DNA of 24,957 nt from Anaerolineales bacterium. Lineage in GTDB: Bacteria > Chloroflexota > Anaerolineae > Anaerolineales > Anaerolineaceae. The translations under genes were made by a program, and so were the position numbers. Position 1 is the first letter of the stretch. Every line of letters begins with the position of its first letter. Where the stretch lies: contig JAGVAB010000171.1 of assembly GCA_020060485.1 (NCBI GenBank), forward strand, positions 1-24,957. Reading direction: 5' to 3'. Of the stretch, positions 8,180-16,700 are shown piece by piece. The notes below the pieces were generated by a model. That model was not told the origin of the DNA, did not search any database, and was given only the letters and a program-made list of their open reading frames with translations.

Positions 8180-10150
8180 ATGAAGAAAAGTGCCGATCTT
8201 TTACTTGTAAACGCCATCGTGCTCACCATGGATAAAAAATTCAACCAGTATGAACCTGGCGGGCTTGCAGTAAAAGGTAACGAGATCATTGCCGTTGGTT
8301 TTGAAGCTGACATTATTGACGAATGGGATGCGCCTGAGATCATCAATTGTGGTAAAAAAGTTCTGCTGCCTGGCTTGATCAACGCTCATACCCATGTGCC
8401 TATGACCTTGCTGCGCGGCCTGGCAGATGACCTGCGTCTGGATGTCTGGCTGATGGGCTATTGCATGCCGGTGGAACGCGAATTCGTCTCACCTGAATTC
8501 GTGCGCCTGGGTACGTTGCTCGGCTGTGCCGAAATGATTCGCAGTGGCGTTACCACATTTGCTGACATGTACTATTTTGAAGATGACATTGCTGAAGCAA
8601 CTGCGCAGGCTGGCATGCGCGGTCTGCTGGGGCAAACCATCCTCATGTTTCCCAGTCCGGACTCCGACTCTCCGATCGAAGCCCTGGAATACACCCGCAA
8701 ATTCATTGAAAAATGGAAAAACCATCCCCTCATCATTCCAGTGGTGTCGCCACATGCTGCCTACACCAATACCAGCGAAATACTGAAGCTGGCATCAGCT
8801 CTGGCGCAGGAATATGATGTACCCTTGCATACTCACATCTCGGAAACGGCCAGTGAAGTAGAAAACATGCGCCGCGAAAACGAAATGCCAGTTGTGCCTT
8901 ACATGAAAAAACAGGAAGTGCTTAAAGCCAAAGCCATTGCCGCCCACTGCGTACACATTGACGAAGGTGAAATGCATACCTTGCTGCACGCCAATACAGG
9001 GGTTGCTCACAATCCAAGCTCCAATCTTAAACTGGCTTCAGGCATGGCGCCCATTCGAAAGATGCTGGAAGTTGGTCTTAATGTGGGCATCGGCACTGAT
9101 GGCACTGCATCCAATAACGACCTGGACATGTTCGAAGAAATGAGACTGGCGGCTTTTGTTGGCAAGGTCAGCACCAATGACCCGACATCTTTGCCGGCTG
9201 AAACCGTTTTACTTATGGCTACACGCATGGGAGCCGAGGCTTTACACATTGGTGAGATCACCGGCTCGCTCGAACCCGGCAAGCGCGCTGACCTCATCCT
9301 CATCGACCTCAATAAGGTGCACAATGCCCCCCGCTTCCGCCGCGATCACAACGGCATTTATGCCCAGATCATTTATGCCACCAAATCCTCAGATGTCACC
9401 GACGTCATGGTGGACGGCAAGTGGGTCATGCGCGAAAACAACCTCCTGACGATTAACGAGAATTCCATTCTGCAAGAGGCCGCGGTATACGCCGCCAAAG
9501 TTGACACCTTCCTGGAAGAGCGGGAACAATCTGTCCTGGCAAAATTGATCGCCATTGGCGGCGCATCTGAGAAAGAAAGTTACGAAGTTCAGGCCAAGGT
9601 GCAAATTGATGATGTTCAGCCTATTCTTTCAGCATTGCTCAAACCAGACATCACCATCATCTACAAGCGTCATTACAAGGAATATGATAACTATCTGATG
9701 TTCGACGACCCCAATCAGGGCATGATCCGCTTCCGTGAAGATCACGCCATCAATGAAAATGGCGAGGTCACCCATGTGCGCTCCCGTCTGACTCATATAG
9801 GTCCAGCCAGGGAACGCCATTTCCCCCATAAAGTCATTCTCAATCGCAGCCGCTACCTTGCCCCGGCCAATCAGAGTCTGCGTTTCTATCGCGAATATTT
9901 TAAGCCCACTGGTGAGCGGGAAATTGACAAGGAACGATTGCGCTACCTGATCACCTTTGAAGGTGAAGAATTTTATATCAATATCGACACTGTCTTGACC
10001 CCATCTCTTGGACATTTCCTGGAAGTCAAAACCCGTACCTGGAGCAAACGGGATGCTGAAGAAAAAGCCAAATTGGTCAGCAATCTGGCAACCTACCTTG
10101 GCGCATCCCCGGATCAAACTCAGGTAGAAGATTATGTGGAAATGCTATAA
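8180..10150 (+). CDS. MTA/SAH-type adenosine deaminase fused to a CYTH domain
   Basis: A 656-residue fusion. Residues 1-455 form an amidohydrolase of the MtaD family (5-methylthioadenosine/S-adenosylhomocysteine or 5-deoxyadenosine deaminase). Metal ligands are seen at His70 and His72 (NAHTH), His219 with Glu222 (HTHISE), His256 and Asp307 (GTDG), plus the EPGKRADLILID tail typical of the family. MtaD proteins normally end near residue 430-450. Residues 463-650 instead form what looks like a CYTH/triphosphate-tunnel domain: first strand EVQAK (469-473, a variant of ExExK), basic strand IRFRED (516-521), RSRLTHIGP, Asp603 in NIDTV, and GHFLEVKTR (611-619). The same frame runs without interruption and no internal start is evident, so this is a true fusion. 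AAGGA precedes the ATG. The substrates of both halves are inferred. Confidence 0.88.
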   Translation: MKKSADLLLVNAIVLTMDKKFNQYEPGGLAVKGNEIIAVGFEADIIDEWDAPEIINCGKKVLLPGLINAHTHVPMTLLRGLADDLRLDVWLMGYCMPVEREFVSPEFVRLGTLLGCAEMIRSGVTTFADMYYFEDDIAEATAQAGMRGLLGQTILMFPSPDSDSPIEALEYTRKFIEKWKNHPLIIPVVSPHAAYTNTSEILKLASALAQEYDVPLHTHISETASEVENMRRENEMPVVPYMKKQEVLKAKAIAAHCVHIDEGEMHTLLHANTGVAHNPSSNLKLASGMAPIRKMLEVGLNVGIGTDGTASNNDLDMFEEMRLAAFVGKVSTNDPTSLPAETVLLMATRMGAEALHIGEITGSLEPGKRADLILIDLNKVHNAPRFRRDHNGIYAQIIYATKSSDVTDVMVDGKWVMRENNLLTINENSILQEAAVYAAKVDTFLEEREQSVLAKLIAIGGASEKESYEVQAKVQIDDVQPILSALLKPDITIIYKRHYKEYDNYLMFDDPNQGMIRFREDHAINENGEVTHVRSRLTHIGPARERHFPHKVILNRSRYLAPANQSLRFYREYFKPTGEREIDKERLRYLITFEGEEFYINIDTVLTPSLGHFLEVKTRTWSKRDAEEKAKLVSNLATYLGASPDQTQVEDYVEML

Positions 10151-10237
10151 TTAGCATTATAAAAGACCATGGATCAACTTTGTATCCCTGGTCATAAACC
10201 ATTCAGCGATCTGCACCGTTACGGGAGGAAAGTTCAA

Positions 10238-11722
10238 TTGTCCGTTCAATCATCTGTTTCCCAATCAAAAACCAAAGTGCTCTTTGCTGCATCCGAAGCC
10301 GCTCCCCTCGTAAAGGTTGGCGGCTTGGGAGATGTGGCTGGATCGCTTCCTTATGCATTAAAAAACCTCTCGTCCCATGTCACGAATCCCATTGATATTC
10401 GTATCGTTCTGCCGTTTCACCAATCACTGCGAAAGAAATATCCCTCTCCCAAAGAGATTGCCATTTTCAACATACCCCATATCGATGGTCCCATCAATGC
10501 CGCCGCTTACGAATTGACTCTAAACGGCCTCACCTACTATTTGATTGATGGCGAGCCAATTCAGTATTCCAGCGATGTGTACAGCACAGACTTGGCCCAG
10601 GATGCCCAAAAGTATGTATTTTTCTCGCTAGCCATTCTGGAAATGGCTCGGCAGATTAAATGGATACCGGATATTTTGCATGCCAATGACTGGCATGTCT
10701 CCGCCGCTATTTATGCCATGCATACCTCGCGGCGATTTACCGCTGATTTCTTTAACACCCGTTCTGTGCTATCCATTCATAACCTGCCCTTTATGGGTGC
10801 TACTGCCGAGTCTGCTCTCCAGGATTTTAATCTGGCCCAATGCAATGACTCCCGCCTTCCCGAATGGGGTTGCAAACAACCACTTCCGTTAGCCATCCTC
10901 ACCGCAAACCATATCGTAACAGTATCCCCTACATACGCTCAGGAAATTCTGACCCCTAAATTTGGCTGTGGCCTTGAATTGATCCTCACTTCCAGAAAAG
11001 AAAATGTGTCCGGTATTTTGAATGGCCTGGATGTCGAAACCTGGAATCCGGCCACCGACCAGGCGCTGCCGGTTCAATACTCCTGGGATTCTCTTGATAT
11101 CCGCAAGATCAACAAAACCGCATTGCAGCAGGAATTTTCCTTTCCGTCAGATCCGGAAATCCCATTGCTGATTGTTATCAGCCGCCTTTTCCACCAAAAA
11201 GGAATTGACATGGTGGTCGATGGCCTGCGCAGGATCATCGACCTTCCCTGGCAGGCTGTCATTCTTGGCACAGGCGAGCCAGAACTCGAACAGGATTGCC
11301 GCCAACTGGAAATCGATTTTCCTGAGCGGGTGCGGGCTGTCATCAAATTTGACCTTTCTTTGTCGCAAAGAATGTATGGCGGAGCAGACATGCTGCTCAT
11401 GCCATCCCGCTATGAGCCCTGCGGCCTCTCCCAGATGATTGCCATGCGCTATGGCTGTGTGCCGATAGCCCGCACCACTGGCGGGCTTAAAGACACCATC
11501 AAAGATAATCCGCGGAAAATCCTGGCCAACTCCGGTTTTCTGTTCACAAAAGAAAGCGGCAAGGAACTGGCAAAAACCATCAAGCGGGCATTGATCACAT
11601 TCCAGGATAAAGACCTGTGGCAGAAGATACAGTTCAACGGCATGCGCCAGGACTTCTCCTGGACCCGCTCCGCCATGCAATATGCATCCATTTATCAAAA
11701 CCTGAGGAAGGATGTCGTATGA
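10238..11722 (+). CDS. glgA: Glycogen synthase (ADP-glucose type, GT5)
   Basis: Elongates alpha-1,4-glucan from ADP-glucose. The 494-residue product shows the GT5 N-terminal signature [12 protein letters not shown], in which Lys26 corresponds to the ADP-glucose-binding lysine (usually KTGGLADV). It also has [16 protein letters not shown], and the C-terminal donor-site block RYEPCGLSQ (Glu393) followed by TTGGLKDTI. The start is set at TTG 10238 because GGGAGG (10223-10228) lies nine bases upstream and the protein then opens like other GlgA sequences; an ATG at 10169 would add 23 unrelated residues with no ribosome-binding site. The stop overlaps the glgC start (ATGA). First gene of a glgA-glgC-malQ operon. 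Confidence 0.95.
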   Translation: MSVQSSVSQSKTKVLFAASEAAPLVKVGGLGDVAGSLPYALKNLSSHVTNPIDIRIVLPFHQSLRKKYPSPKEIAIFNIPHIDGPINAAAYELTLNGLTYYLIDGEPIQYSSDVYSTDLAQDAQKYVFFSLAILEMARQIKWIPDILHANDWHVSAAIYAMHTSRRFTADFFNTRSVLSIHNLPFMGATAESALQDFNLAQCNDSRLPEWGCKQPLPLAILTANHIVTVSPTYAQEILTPKFGCGLELILTSRKENVSGILNGLDVETWNPATDQALPVQYSWDSLDIRKINKTALQQEFSFPSDPEIPLLIVISRLFHQKGIDMVVDGLRRIIDLPWQAVILGTGEPELEQDCRQLEIDFPERVRAVIKFDLSLSQRMYGGADMLLMPSRYEPCGLSQMIAMRYGCVPIARTTGGLKDTIKDNPRKILANSGFLFTKESGKELAKTIKRALITFQDKDLWQKIQFNGMRQDFSWTRSAMQYASIYQNLRKDVV

Positions 11723-12975
11723 AAACTCGTGCCATCATTCTGGCTGGCGGTGAAGGAACTCGTCTTGGTATATTAACTGCAAAAAGAACCAAACCTGCCG
11801 TGCCATTTGCCGGCAAATATCGAATTATTGACTTTACTCTATCGAATTGTGTCAATTCCAATCTATTTGATGTCATGATCATCGCCCAATACCGCCCGCA
11901 TTCCCTGATCGAGCATCTGGGTTCAGGCGCACCCTGGGATTTGAACCGGGATTTCACCGGCGGTATTCGCATTTACACCCCCTATAAATCCTCACATGCC
12001 GGCTGGTTCACCGGAACAGCAGACGCCGTACAACAAAATTTTTCTTTCATCAAGAACAACAACCCTGATCTGATCCTTATTCTCTCCGGCGATCACATCT
12101 ACAGTATGGATTATGCCGCCATGATCCAGTACCACATGGAGCACAAAGCAGACCTGACAATGGCCACCATCAAAGTACCCTTACAGGACGCTTCCCGCTT
12201 TGGCATTGTCGGCTTTGACGAGGAATATCGTATTAACTCATTCGTGGAAAAGCCGCCCAACCCGCCCTCAAACCAGGCTAACATGGGCGTCTATCTCTTC
12301 AACCGCGATACACTGGATGATGTCCTGTGGAAAGATCACCTGCGGAAAGACTCATCCCACGATTTTGGCAAGGACGCCCTGCCAGAAATGGTGAACAACG
12401 GCGCCAGGGTCTTTGCCTATCCCTATGATGGCTATTGGGTTGATGTCGGCACGGTGGCCACTTACTGGCAAGCCCACATGGATTTACTAAAATCCCCCCC
12501 TTCCCTGGACCTTCACAATCGATCCTGGATCATTCACACCCGCACCGAAGAGCGCTCGCCAGTTTCAATCCGCAAGGACGCAACCATTATTGACAGCATG
12601 ATTAGTGATGGCTGTACCATTGAGTCTGGCGCCCAGGTGATCAACAGCATTCTCTCGCCCGGGGTCTATGTGCATTCGGGCGCGATTATCCGCGAATCGA
12701 TCATTCTCACAGATACAGTGATTGAAAAGAATGCCATCATTGAACGCACCATTCTCGACAAGCGTGTTCGTATTCAGGAAAACGCCCGCATTGGTGAAGT
12801 CAACCCGCAGTCGTTGCGCATCGCTATGGTGGGTAAAAATGCCATTGTTCCTCCCAATATGATCATCGAAGCCGGTGGCATCGTTGGCACCGACCTGATC
12901 CCCTCAGATTATCCCAGCCAGTGCGTCCACACTGGCGATTACCTGACCACACGGAGACAACCTTATGAGCTTTAA
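11719..12975 (+). CDS. glgC: Glucose-1-phosphate adenylyltransferase
   Basis: Makes ADP-glucose from glucose-1-phosphate and ATP, the committed step supplying GlgA. The protein is 418 residues. It has an N-terminal nucleotidyltransferase domain with GGEGTRL, the [15 protein letters not shown] block, [32 protein letters not shown], the FVEKPP substrate loop and [13 protein letters not shown] left-handed beta-helix with hexapeptide repeats follows (about 290-400). One variation stands out: the Pro usually following GGxGTRLx is Ile ([11 protein letters not shown]). The start at 11719 overlaps the glgA stop by four bases, with GAGGAAGG just upstream; a longer frame from 11617 lies inside glgA and is not credible. 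The 3' end overlaps malQ by 11 bases. Confidence 0.96.
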   Translation: MKTRAIILAGGEGTRLGILTAKRTKPAVPFAGKYRIIDFTLSNCVNSNLFDVMIIAQYRPHSLIEHLGSGAPWDLNRDFTGGIRIYTPYKSSHAGWFTGTADAVQQNFSFIKNNNPDLILILSGDHIYSMDYAAMIQYHMEHKADLTMATIKVPLQDASRFGIVGFDEEYRINSFVEKPPNPPSNQANMGVYLFNRDTLDDVLWKDHLRKDSSHDFGKDALPEMVNNGARVFAYPYDGYWVDVGTVATYWQAHMDLLKSPPSLDLHNRSWIIHTRTEERSPVSIRKDATIIDSMISDGCTIESGAQVINSILSPGVYVHSGAIIRESIILTDTVIEKNAIIERTILDKRVRIQENARIGEVNPQSLRIAMVGKNAIVPPNMIIEAGGIVGTDLIPSDYPSQCVHTGDYLTTRRQPYEL

Positions 12976-14452
12976 AAGAGCTTCTGGCATCTTGTTGCAC
13001 CCAACCAGTCTGCCAGGGCCAGACGGCATCGGTGATTTTGGCCCCGAAGCCTTTCGCTGGGTGCATTTTTTGCAGGAGAGCGAATGCCATCTTTGGCAGA
13101 TCTTGCCGCTTGGTCCCACCGGGTATGGCGATTCGCCTTACCAGTGTTTCTCAGCCTTTGCTGGCAATCCCTTGCTCGTCAGCCCTGCCCTGCTCCTTGA
13201 AGAAGGCATGCTCACTCTTCAGGATTTGAGCGATCGTCCTTCCTTCCCGGTAGACCATGTAGATTTTGGCAACGCCATCACCTGGAAACTAACTTTGCTG
13301 GACAGAGCCTTCGCCCGATTCCAGAAAATTAAAGACAAAGATCTTGCTGGCGAACTGCAAGCATTCCAGCAGCAAGAAGCCTACTGGCTGGAGGATTTTG
13401 CCCTCTTTATGGCCATCAAACAGGCCAATGGGGGTGGCGCCTGGAGCGGCTGGCCTGCGCCGCTGCGCAAGCGTCAATCCAAGGCCCTGCAGCAATTTGC
13501 CCAGGAAAATCAGACCGCCATTCAACGCCACATCTTCCGCCAATTTCTCTTTTTCCGTCAATGGCAATCTCTGAAAACTTTTGCCAATCAATGTGATATC
13601 CAGATCGTTGGCGATATACCCATTTTTGTTGCCTATGATAGCGCTGACGCATGGTCACACCCGGAGCTTTTCCACCTGGACAAAGAAGGGCTTCCAAAAA
13701 TTGTAGCAGGCGTGCCACCCGATTATTTCTCGCCAACTGGCCAGCTGTGGGGCAATCCTCTCTACAAATGGGACAAACACGAAGAAACCGGGTTCGCCTG
13801 GTGGCTGGAGAGATTCAAAGCCAGCCTGCGGATGGTGGATATCATCCGCCTCGACCACTTCCGCGGCTTCGCTGGTTATTGGGAAGTGCCCTACGGCAAC
13901 CCCACCGCGGAGATCGGTAAATGGGCTCCTGGCCCCGGCAAACCCTTCTTTACCGCCCTGAAAAATGCCCTGGGTACTTTACCAATCATCGCTGAAGATT
14001 TGGGGAAAATCACCCCGGATGTAGTAGAAATGCGAGAGGATTTTAATCTGCCTGGTATGCGTATCTTCCAGTTCGCGTTCGCCAGCGATTCGGACGACCC
14101 CTTCCTGCCGCATAACTATGTACGTAACTGTGTGGCCTATACCGGCACTCACGACAACGACACTGCTCTTGGCTATTATCTGACTGCTCCCGAGCAAGAA
14201 AAAGATTTCATGCGCCGCTATCTGGCCAGGTCGGGCGATGATATTGCCTGGGACATGATCCGCGCCATCTGGAGCTCGGTCGCCGTTCTGTCCATTGCCC
14301 CCATGCAGGATTTTCTGCGGCTTGGCAGCCAGGCGCGTATGAACTTCCCTGGTAAACCATCCGGCAACTGGGGCTGGCGCATGCCCGCTGATGCTTTAAA
14401 TCCCAGTCTGGTAAACCAGATCAAAAACCTGAATCAGCTTTACAGCCGCTGA
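12965..14452 (+). CDS. malQ: 4-alpha-glucanotransferase (GH77, amylomaltase)
   Basis: Disproportionates alpha-1,4-glucans by moving maltooligosaccharide segments between chains; beside glgA and glgC it fits remodelling of stored glycogen. The 495-residue protein matches the bacterial amylomaltase length (about 500). Seen: RASGILLHPTSLPGPDGIGDFG at the N-terminus, GDSPYQCFSAFAGNP, the nucleophile Asp297 in IRLDHFRG, the acid/base Glu344 in IAEDLG and Asp397 in GTHDNDT. The C-terminus carries the usual NFPG...NWGWRM signature. It starts inside the end of glgC and has GGAG upstream. Last gene of the operon, with a terminator shortly after the stop. Confidence 0.97.
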   Translation: MSFKRASGILLHPTSLPGPDGIGDFGPEAFRWVHFLQESECHLWQILPLGPTGYGDSPYQCFSAFAGNPLLVSPALLLEEGMLTLQDLSDRPSFPVDHVDFGNAITWKLTLLDRAFARFQKIKDKDLAGELQAFQQQEAYWLEDFALFMAIKQANGGGAWSGWPAPLRKRQSKALQQFAQENQTAIQRHIFRQFLFFRQWQSLKTFANQCDIQIVGDIPIFVAYDSADAWSHPELFHLDKEGLPKIVAGVPPDYFSPTGQLWGNPLYKWDKHEETGFAWWLERFKASLRMVDIIRLDHFRGFAGYWEVPYGNPTAEIGKWAPGPGKPFFTALKNALGTLPIIAEDLGKITPDVVEMREDFNLPGMRIFQFAFASDSDDPFLPHNYVRNCVAYTGTHDNDTALGYYLTAPEQEKDFMRRYLARSGDDIAWDMIRAIWSSVAVLSIAPMQDFLRLGSQARMNFPGKPSGNWGWRMPADALNPSLVNQIKNLNQLYSR

Positions 14453-14481
14453 TCAAATCAAGATCAGGCCATTTCATCTCC

Positions 14482-14517
14482 AAACTCCCTCCCCGAAATT
14501 TCGGAGAGGGAGTTTTC
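14482..14517 (+). terminator. Terminator of the glgA-glgC-malQ operon
   Basis: A 9-bp perfect outer stem (14483-14491 with 14506-14514), continued after one mismatch by CCG/CGG, is followed by a short T-run (14513-14516). It lies between malQ and the convergent EamA gene and may also weakly serve the minus strand. Confidence 0.75.
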
Positions 14518-14518
14518 A

Positions 14519-15472
14519 TCATCGCCGGTTTTCAAAGACTGATACAACATAAATGCCGATCAGGATGACCACCGCCCCACTCACCTCCAGCAAGCCCGGC
14601 ACCTCTTTCAGGAAGATCAACGCCAGCAGTGTAGCTCCCACCGGTTCTCCCAAAAGCGCTACAGAGACGTATGCCGCAGAAACATAGCCCAAGGCCCAAT
14701 TCAATAAAGTGTGGCCTATCAGTTGAGGAATGAATGCCATCGCCGCCAGCCACAGATACATCTTGCCTGAAAAACCGGTCATAGGCTGTCTGAAAACCAG
14801 CAGGAAAAGCAGCATACAGACCGCCGCTATGCCGTAGAGCAGAAAAGTATACAACCCTAATGACAACCTGGGACGCATTTTCCGTCCAGCTAGCAAAAAA
14901 CCAGCCGCGAACCAGGCGCCAGCCAATGCCAGAAGATTTCCAAGCCACACTTTATTACTGGTGGCCGGTATTTCCATTCCCATCCAAACAACCTGCCCTT
15001 GCTGAATTTGGAATGAACCACTGGCGGCCACCAGCAATCCCCCCAGCAAAGCCAGCACCATGCCCACCTTGGCCCCATTTGTGATATTCTCCTTCAACAG
15101 AACAGGGGACAATAACGCCACCCACAAGGGCGCACTGGTAACAATCACAACTGAACTGATCACGGACGTATATCTCAAAGAAGACACCCAGCTCACAAAA
15201 TGCAGGGACAAGCAGACTCCCCCGATCAGCAACAGCAACCATTCCTTCTTTTCCAGGGCGGTCGCCTCATTGCGACTACGGTAAGCAAATGGCAGCAAAA
15301 CCAGGGCAGCTATTCCCAACCGATAGAAAGAAATCGTCAATGGCTCCACTTCGCCCTGTGCCAAGCGGATAAAGATCGAGCCAGTGGAAACCGCCAACAC
15401 CGCACCCAGCAGGCCCAATAGCGGAGCAACTGCGCCTTTTTTAATTGGTTCGTCTATCATAAGCCTTGACAT
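14519..15472 (-). CDS. EamA/DMT-family transporter
   Basis: A 317-residue integral membrane protein with the two-repeat, ten-helix pattern of the drug/metabolite transporter superfamily. Helices recur through each half, with characteristic ends such as STGSIFIRLA and FYRLGIAALVLLPFA in the first repeat. The second repeat has the motif ending LLGEPVGATLLALIFLKEVP and a final hydrophobic helix before VFENRR. The substrate cannot be predicted. The start at 15472 keeps the full N-terminus; a second ATG at 15460 is possible, and neither has a strong ribosome-binding site. The 5' end overlaps the -35 box of the divergent sodA promoter, so the two genes probably influence each other's expression. 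Confidence 0.92.
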   Translation of the reverse strand: MSRLMIDEPIKKGAVAPLLGLLGAVLAVSTGSIFIRLAQGEVEPLTISFYRLGIAALVLLPFAYRSRNEATALEKKEWLLLLIGGVCLSLHFVSWVSSLRYTSVISSVVIVTSAPLWVALLSPVLLKENITNGAKVGMVLALLGGLLVAASGSFQIQQGQVVWMGMEIPATSNKVWLGNLLALAGAWFAAGFLLAGRKMRPRLSLGLYTFLLYGIAAVCMLLFLLVFRQPMTGFSGKMYLWLAAMAFIPQLIGHTLLNWALGYVSAAYVSVALLGEPVGATLLALIFLKEVPGLLEVSGAVVILIGIYVVSVFENRR

Positions 15473-15494
15473 CCATTTTGTTTATTAGTATAAT
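15466..15494 (+). promoter_or_regulatory. Perfect-consensus sigma70 promoter of sodA
   Basis: TTGACA (15466-15471), exactly 17 bases, then TATAAT (15489-15494): all 12 consensus bases with ideal spacing. Transcription should begin near 15501, giving a leader of about 60 bases to the sodA start at 15563. Such strength suggests that a repressor controls it. Confidence 0.85.
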
Positions 15495-15510
15495 TATGAT
15501 AATATTTATC
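15488..15510. promoter_or_regulatory. Fur/PerR-like operator over the sodA -10 box
   Basis: Bases 15492-15510 match the 19-base E. coli Fur box consensus at 15 positions. Overlapping it, 15488-15502 matches the Bacillus PerR box at 12 of 14 defined positions. The site covers the -10 element and start site, where a repressor would block transcription. The counts are mine by eye. The AT-rich context makes chance partial matches easier, so the assignment to Fur versus PerR is open. Confidence 0.5.
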
Positions 15511-15562
15511 TTATTTTCGGGTTGTAACACATCACCCGCATTGCCTATCAAAGGAGAACATC

Positions 15563-16168
15563 ATGTCTTTCGAACTCCCCTCTTTGCCCTATGCATTTGA
15601 CGCACTGGAGCCTGTGATTGACGCAGCCACCATGGAGATTCATTATACCAAGCACCACGCAGCATATCTCAAAAATTTGAATACCGCTCTGGAACCATTC
15701 CCCAATTTCGCCGGGCAGCCCATTGAAACCACTCTTGCAAACATCAATCAAGTTCCCGTCCAGATCCGAACAGCAGTCAGAAACAACGGGGGCGGTTTTT
15801 ACAATCACAACCTGTACTGGTCTATCCTTTCCCCAACTGGCGGCGGACAACCGCAAGGCGCACTCAGTCAGGCAATCAACGCTGCATTTGATAGTTTTGA
15901 GAACTTCCAGAAGAAAATCGAAAGCGCTGGAATGTCCCGCTTTGGCAGCGGCTGGGTCTGGCTGAGCAAGAAACCCACAGGCGATTTGATCATTCATTCC
16001 ACCCCCAATCAGGACACTCCCTTGCAGGAAAACCTGTTCCCAATTCTCGGATTTGATGTCTGGGAACATGCCTACTACCTGAAATATCAGAACAGACGGG
16101 CAGATTATCTTTCCAGCTTGTGGCAGATCGTTAACTGGCAGGAAGTAGAAAAACGATTTACCAGTTGA
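15563..16168 (+). CDS. sodA: Superoxide dismutase, Mn/Fe family (Mn-like)
   Basis: Dismutates superoxide to hydrogen peroxide and oxygen; cytoplasmic, with no signal peptide. It is 201 residues, the normal length. Metal ligands are His27, His82 (YNHNLYW), Asp165 and His169 (DVWEHAYY). The second-sphere pattern is GGGFYNH before the second ligand with Gln150 in NQDTPL, which matches Mn-type rather than Fe-type enzymes; a cambialistic enzyme cannot be excluded. AAAGGAG precedes the ATG. It stands alone on this strand, convergent with the superoxide reductase gene, behind a perfect promoter covered by a Fur/PerR-like box. Confidence 0.97.
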   Translation: MSFELPSLPYAFDALEPVIDAATMEIHYTKHHAAYLKNLNTALEPFPNFAGQPIETTLANINQVPVQIRTAVRNNGGGFYNHNLYWSILSPTGGGQPQGALSQAINAAFDSFENFQKKIESAGMSRFGSGWVWLSKKPTGDLIIHSTPNQDTPLQENLFPILGFDVWEHAYYLKYQNRRADYLSSLWQIVNWQEVEKRFTS

Positions 16169-16188
16169 CCTTTATTTACCCTCCTCTA

Positions 16189-16229
16189 GATGCAAAATTC
16201 CCCGGAAGATTATCGGGGAATTTTGCATC
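16189..16229. terminator. 16-bp perfect hairpin between sodA and dfx
   Basis: Arms 16189-16204 and 16214-16229 are perfectly complementary (16 bp) with a 9-base loop. It lies 20 bases after the sodA stop and 14 bases from the end of the convergent superoxide reductase gene. There is no T-run outside the stem on either strand, only the A/T block within it, so it may stop RNA polymerase imperfectly or protect mRNA 3' ends. Confidence 0.6.
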
Positions 16230-16243
16230 CCAGTCAAAAAAAC

Positions 16244-16636
16244 TCACGCCAGGCGTATTTCTTTGTCGCCTTCCCAAAGCCCGTGGATGTTGCAGTGGGA
16301 AACCGCATGGAAAACACCAGTCGTCTTTACCTTAACCGCCACTGTCAATTTTGGTTCTGTATAGACCGGTCCTTCATTGGCGCCTTTGACAGATTCGCCA
16401 TGGCCCATGAACTCAAATCTGCCCACATGGTAGGCAAATTTCTCGCCTTCCGGGTGAAAAAAGAGATCAATCCATGAAATATGATGTTCAGTTGTATTGG
16501 GGTGGGGAATTTCCTTGCCAATGCTGATCGTCACCATGAATTCCTCGCCACCGGTTACCACATCTGGACAGTCGATCACAGGAGCATGCTTTTCTTTTTT
16601 CCAATCCGCTGTTTGAATCAATTCACCGATTTTCAT
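16244..16636 (-). CDS. Superoxide reductase, class II (neelaredoxin type)
   Basis: Reduces superoxide to hydrogen peroxide without releasing oxygen, using electrons from rubredoxin; typical of anaerobes. The 130-residue protein has only the catalytic Fe(His)4(Cys) centre. EKH at 15-17 gives the flexible Glu15, the substrate-guiding Lys16 and ligand His17. Other ligands are His45 (IPHPN), His51 (EHHIS), and Cys115 with His118 (SHCNIHG). It lacks the N-terminal rubredoxin-like Fe(Cys)4 domain of class I desulfoferrodoxin, consistent with a separate rubredoxin encoded two genes upstream. The ATG at 16636 is chosen because AAGGAG lies eight bases upstream; a GTG at 16645 overlaps that site. Probably the last gene of the rubredoxin-reductase-SOR unit, 64 bases after the reductase. 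Confidence 0.96.
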   Translation of the reverse strand: MKIGELIQTADWKKEKHAPVIDCPDVVTGGEEFMVTISIGKEIPHPNTTEHHISWIDLFFHPEGEKFAYHVGRFEFMGHGESVKGANEGPVYTEPKLTVAVKVKTTGVFHAVSHCNIHGLWEGDKEIRLA

Positions 16637-16675
16637 CCTATTCACTCCTTTTCATTTGTCATTCTAAACCATGGT

Positions 16676-16689
16676 TGATATGTCTATCA
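16676..16689. promoter_or_regulatory. Small inverted repeat upstream of the SOR gene
   Basis: TGATA, four bases, TATCA (5-bp perfect arms) lies 40-53 bases upstream of the superoxide reductase start, in the only gap between it and the reductase gene. Its half-site resembles those in the sodA and msrP operators. It is short enough to be chance. Confidence 0.25.
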
Positions 16690-16700
16690 TCGCGCAAAAA

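Noticed and set aside
10141..10158. Inverted repeat AATGCTA...TAGCATT across the stop of the deaminase-CYTH gene, as a terminator
   Set aside because: Only 7 bp, A/T-rich and followed by ATAAAAG rather than a T-run. The following glg operon may be read through.
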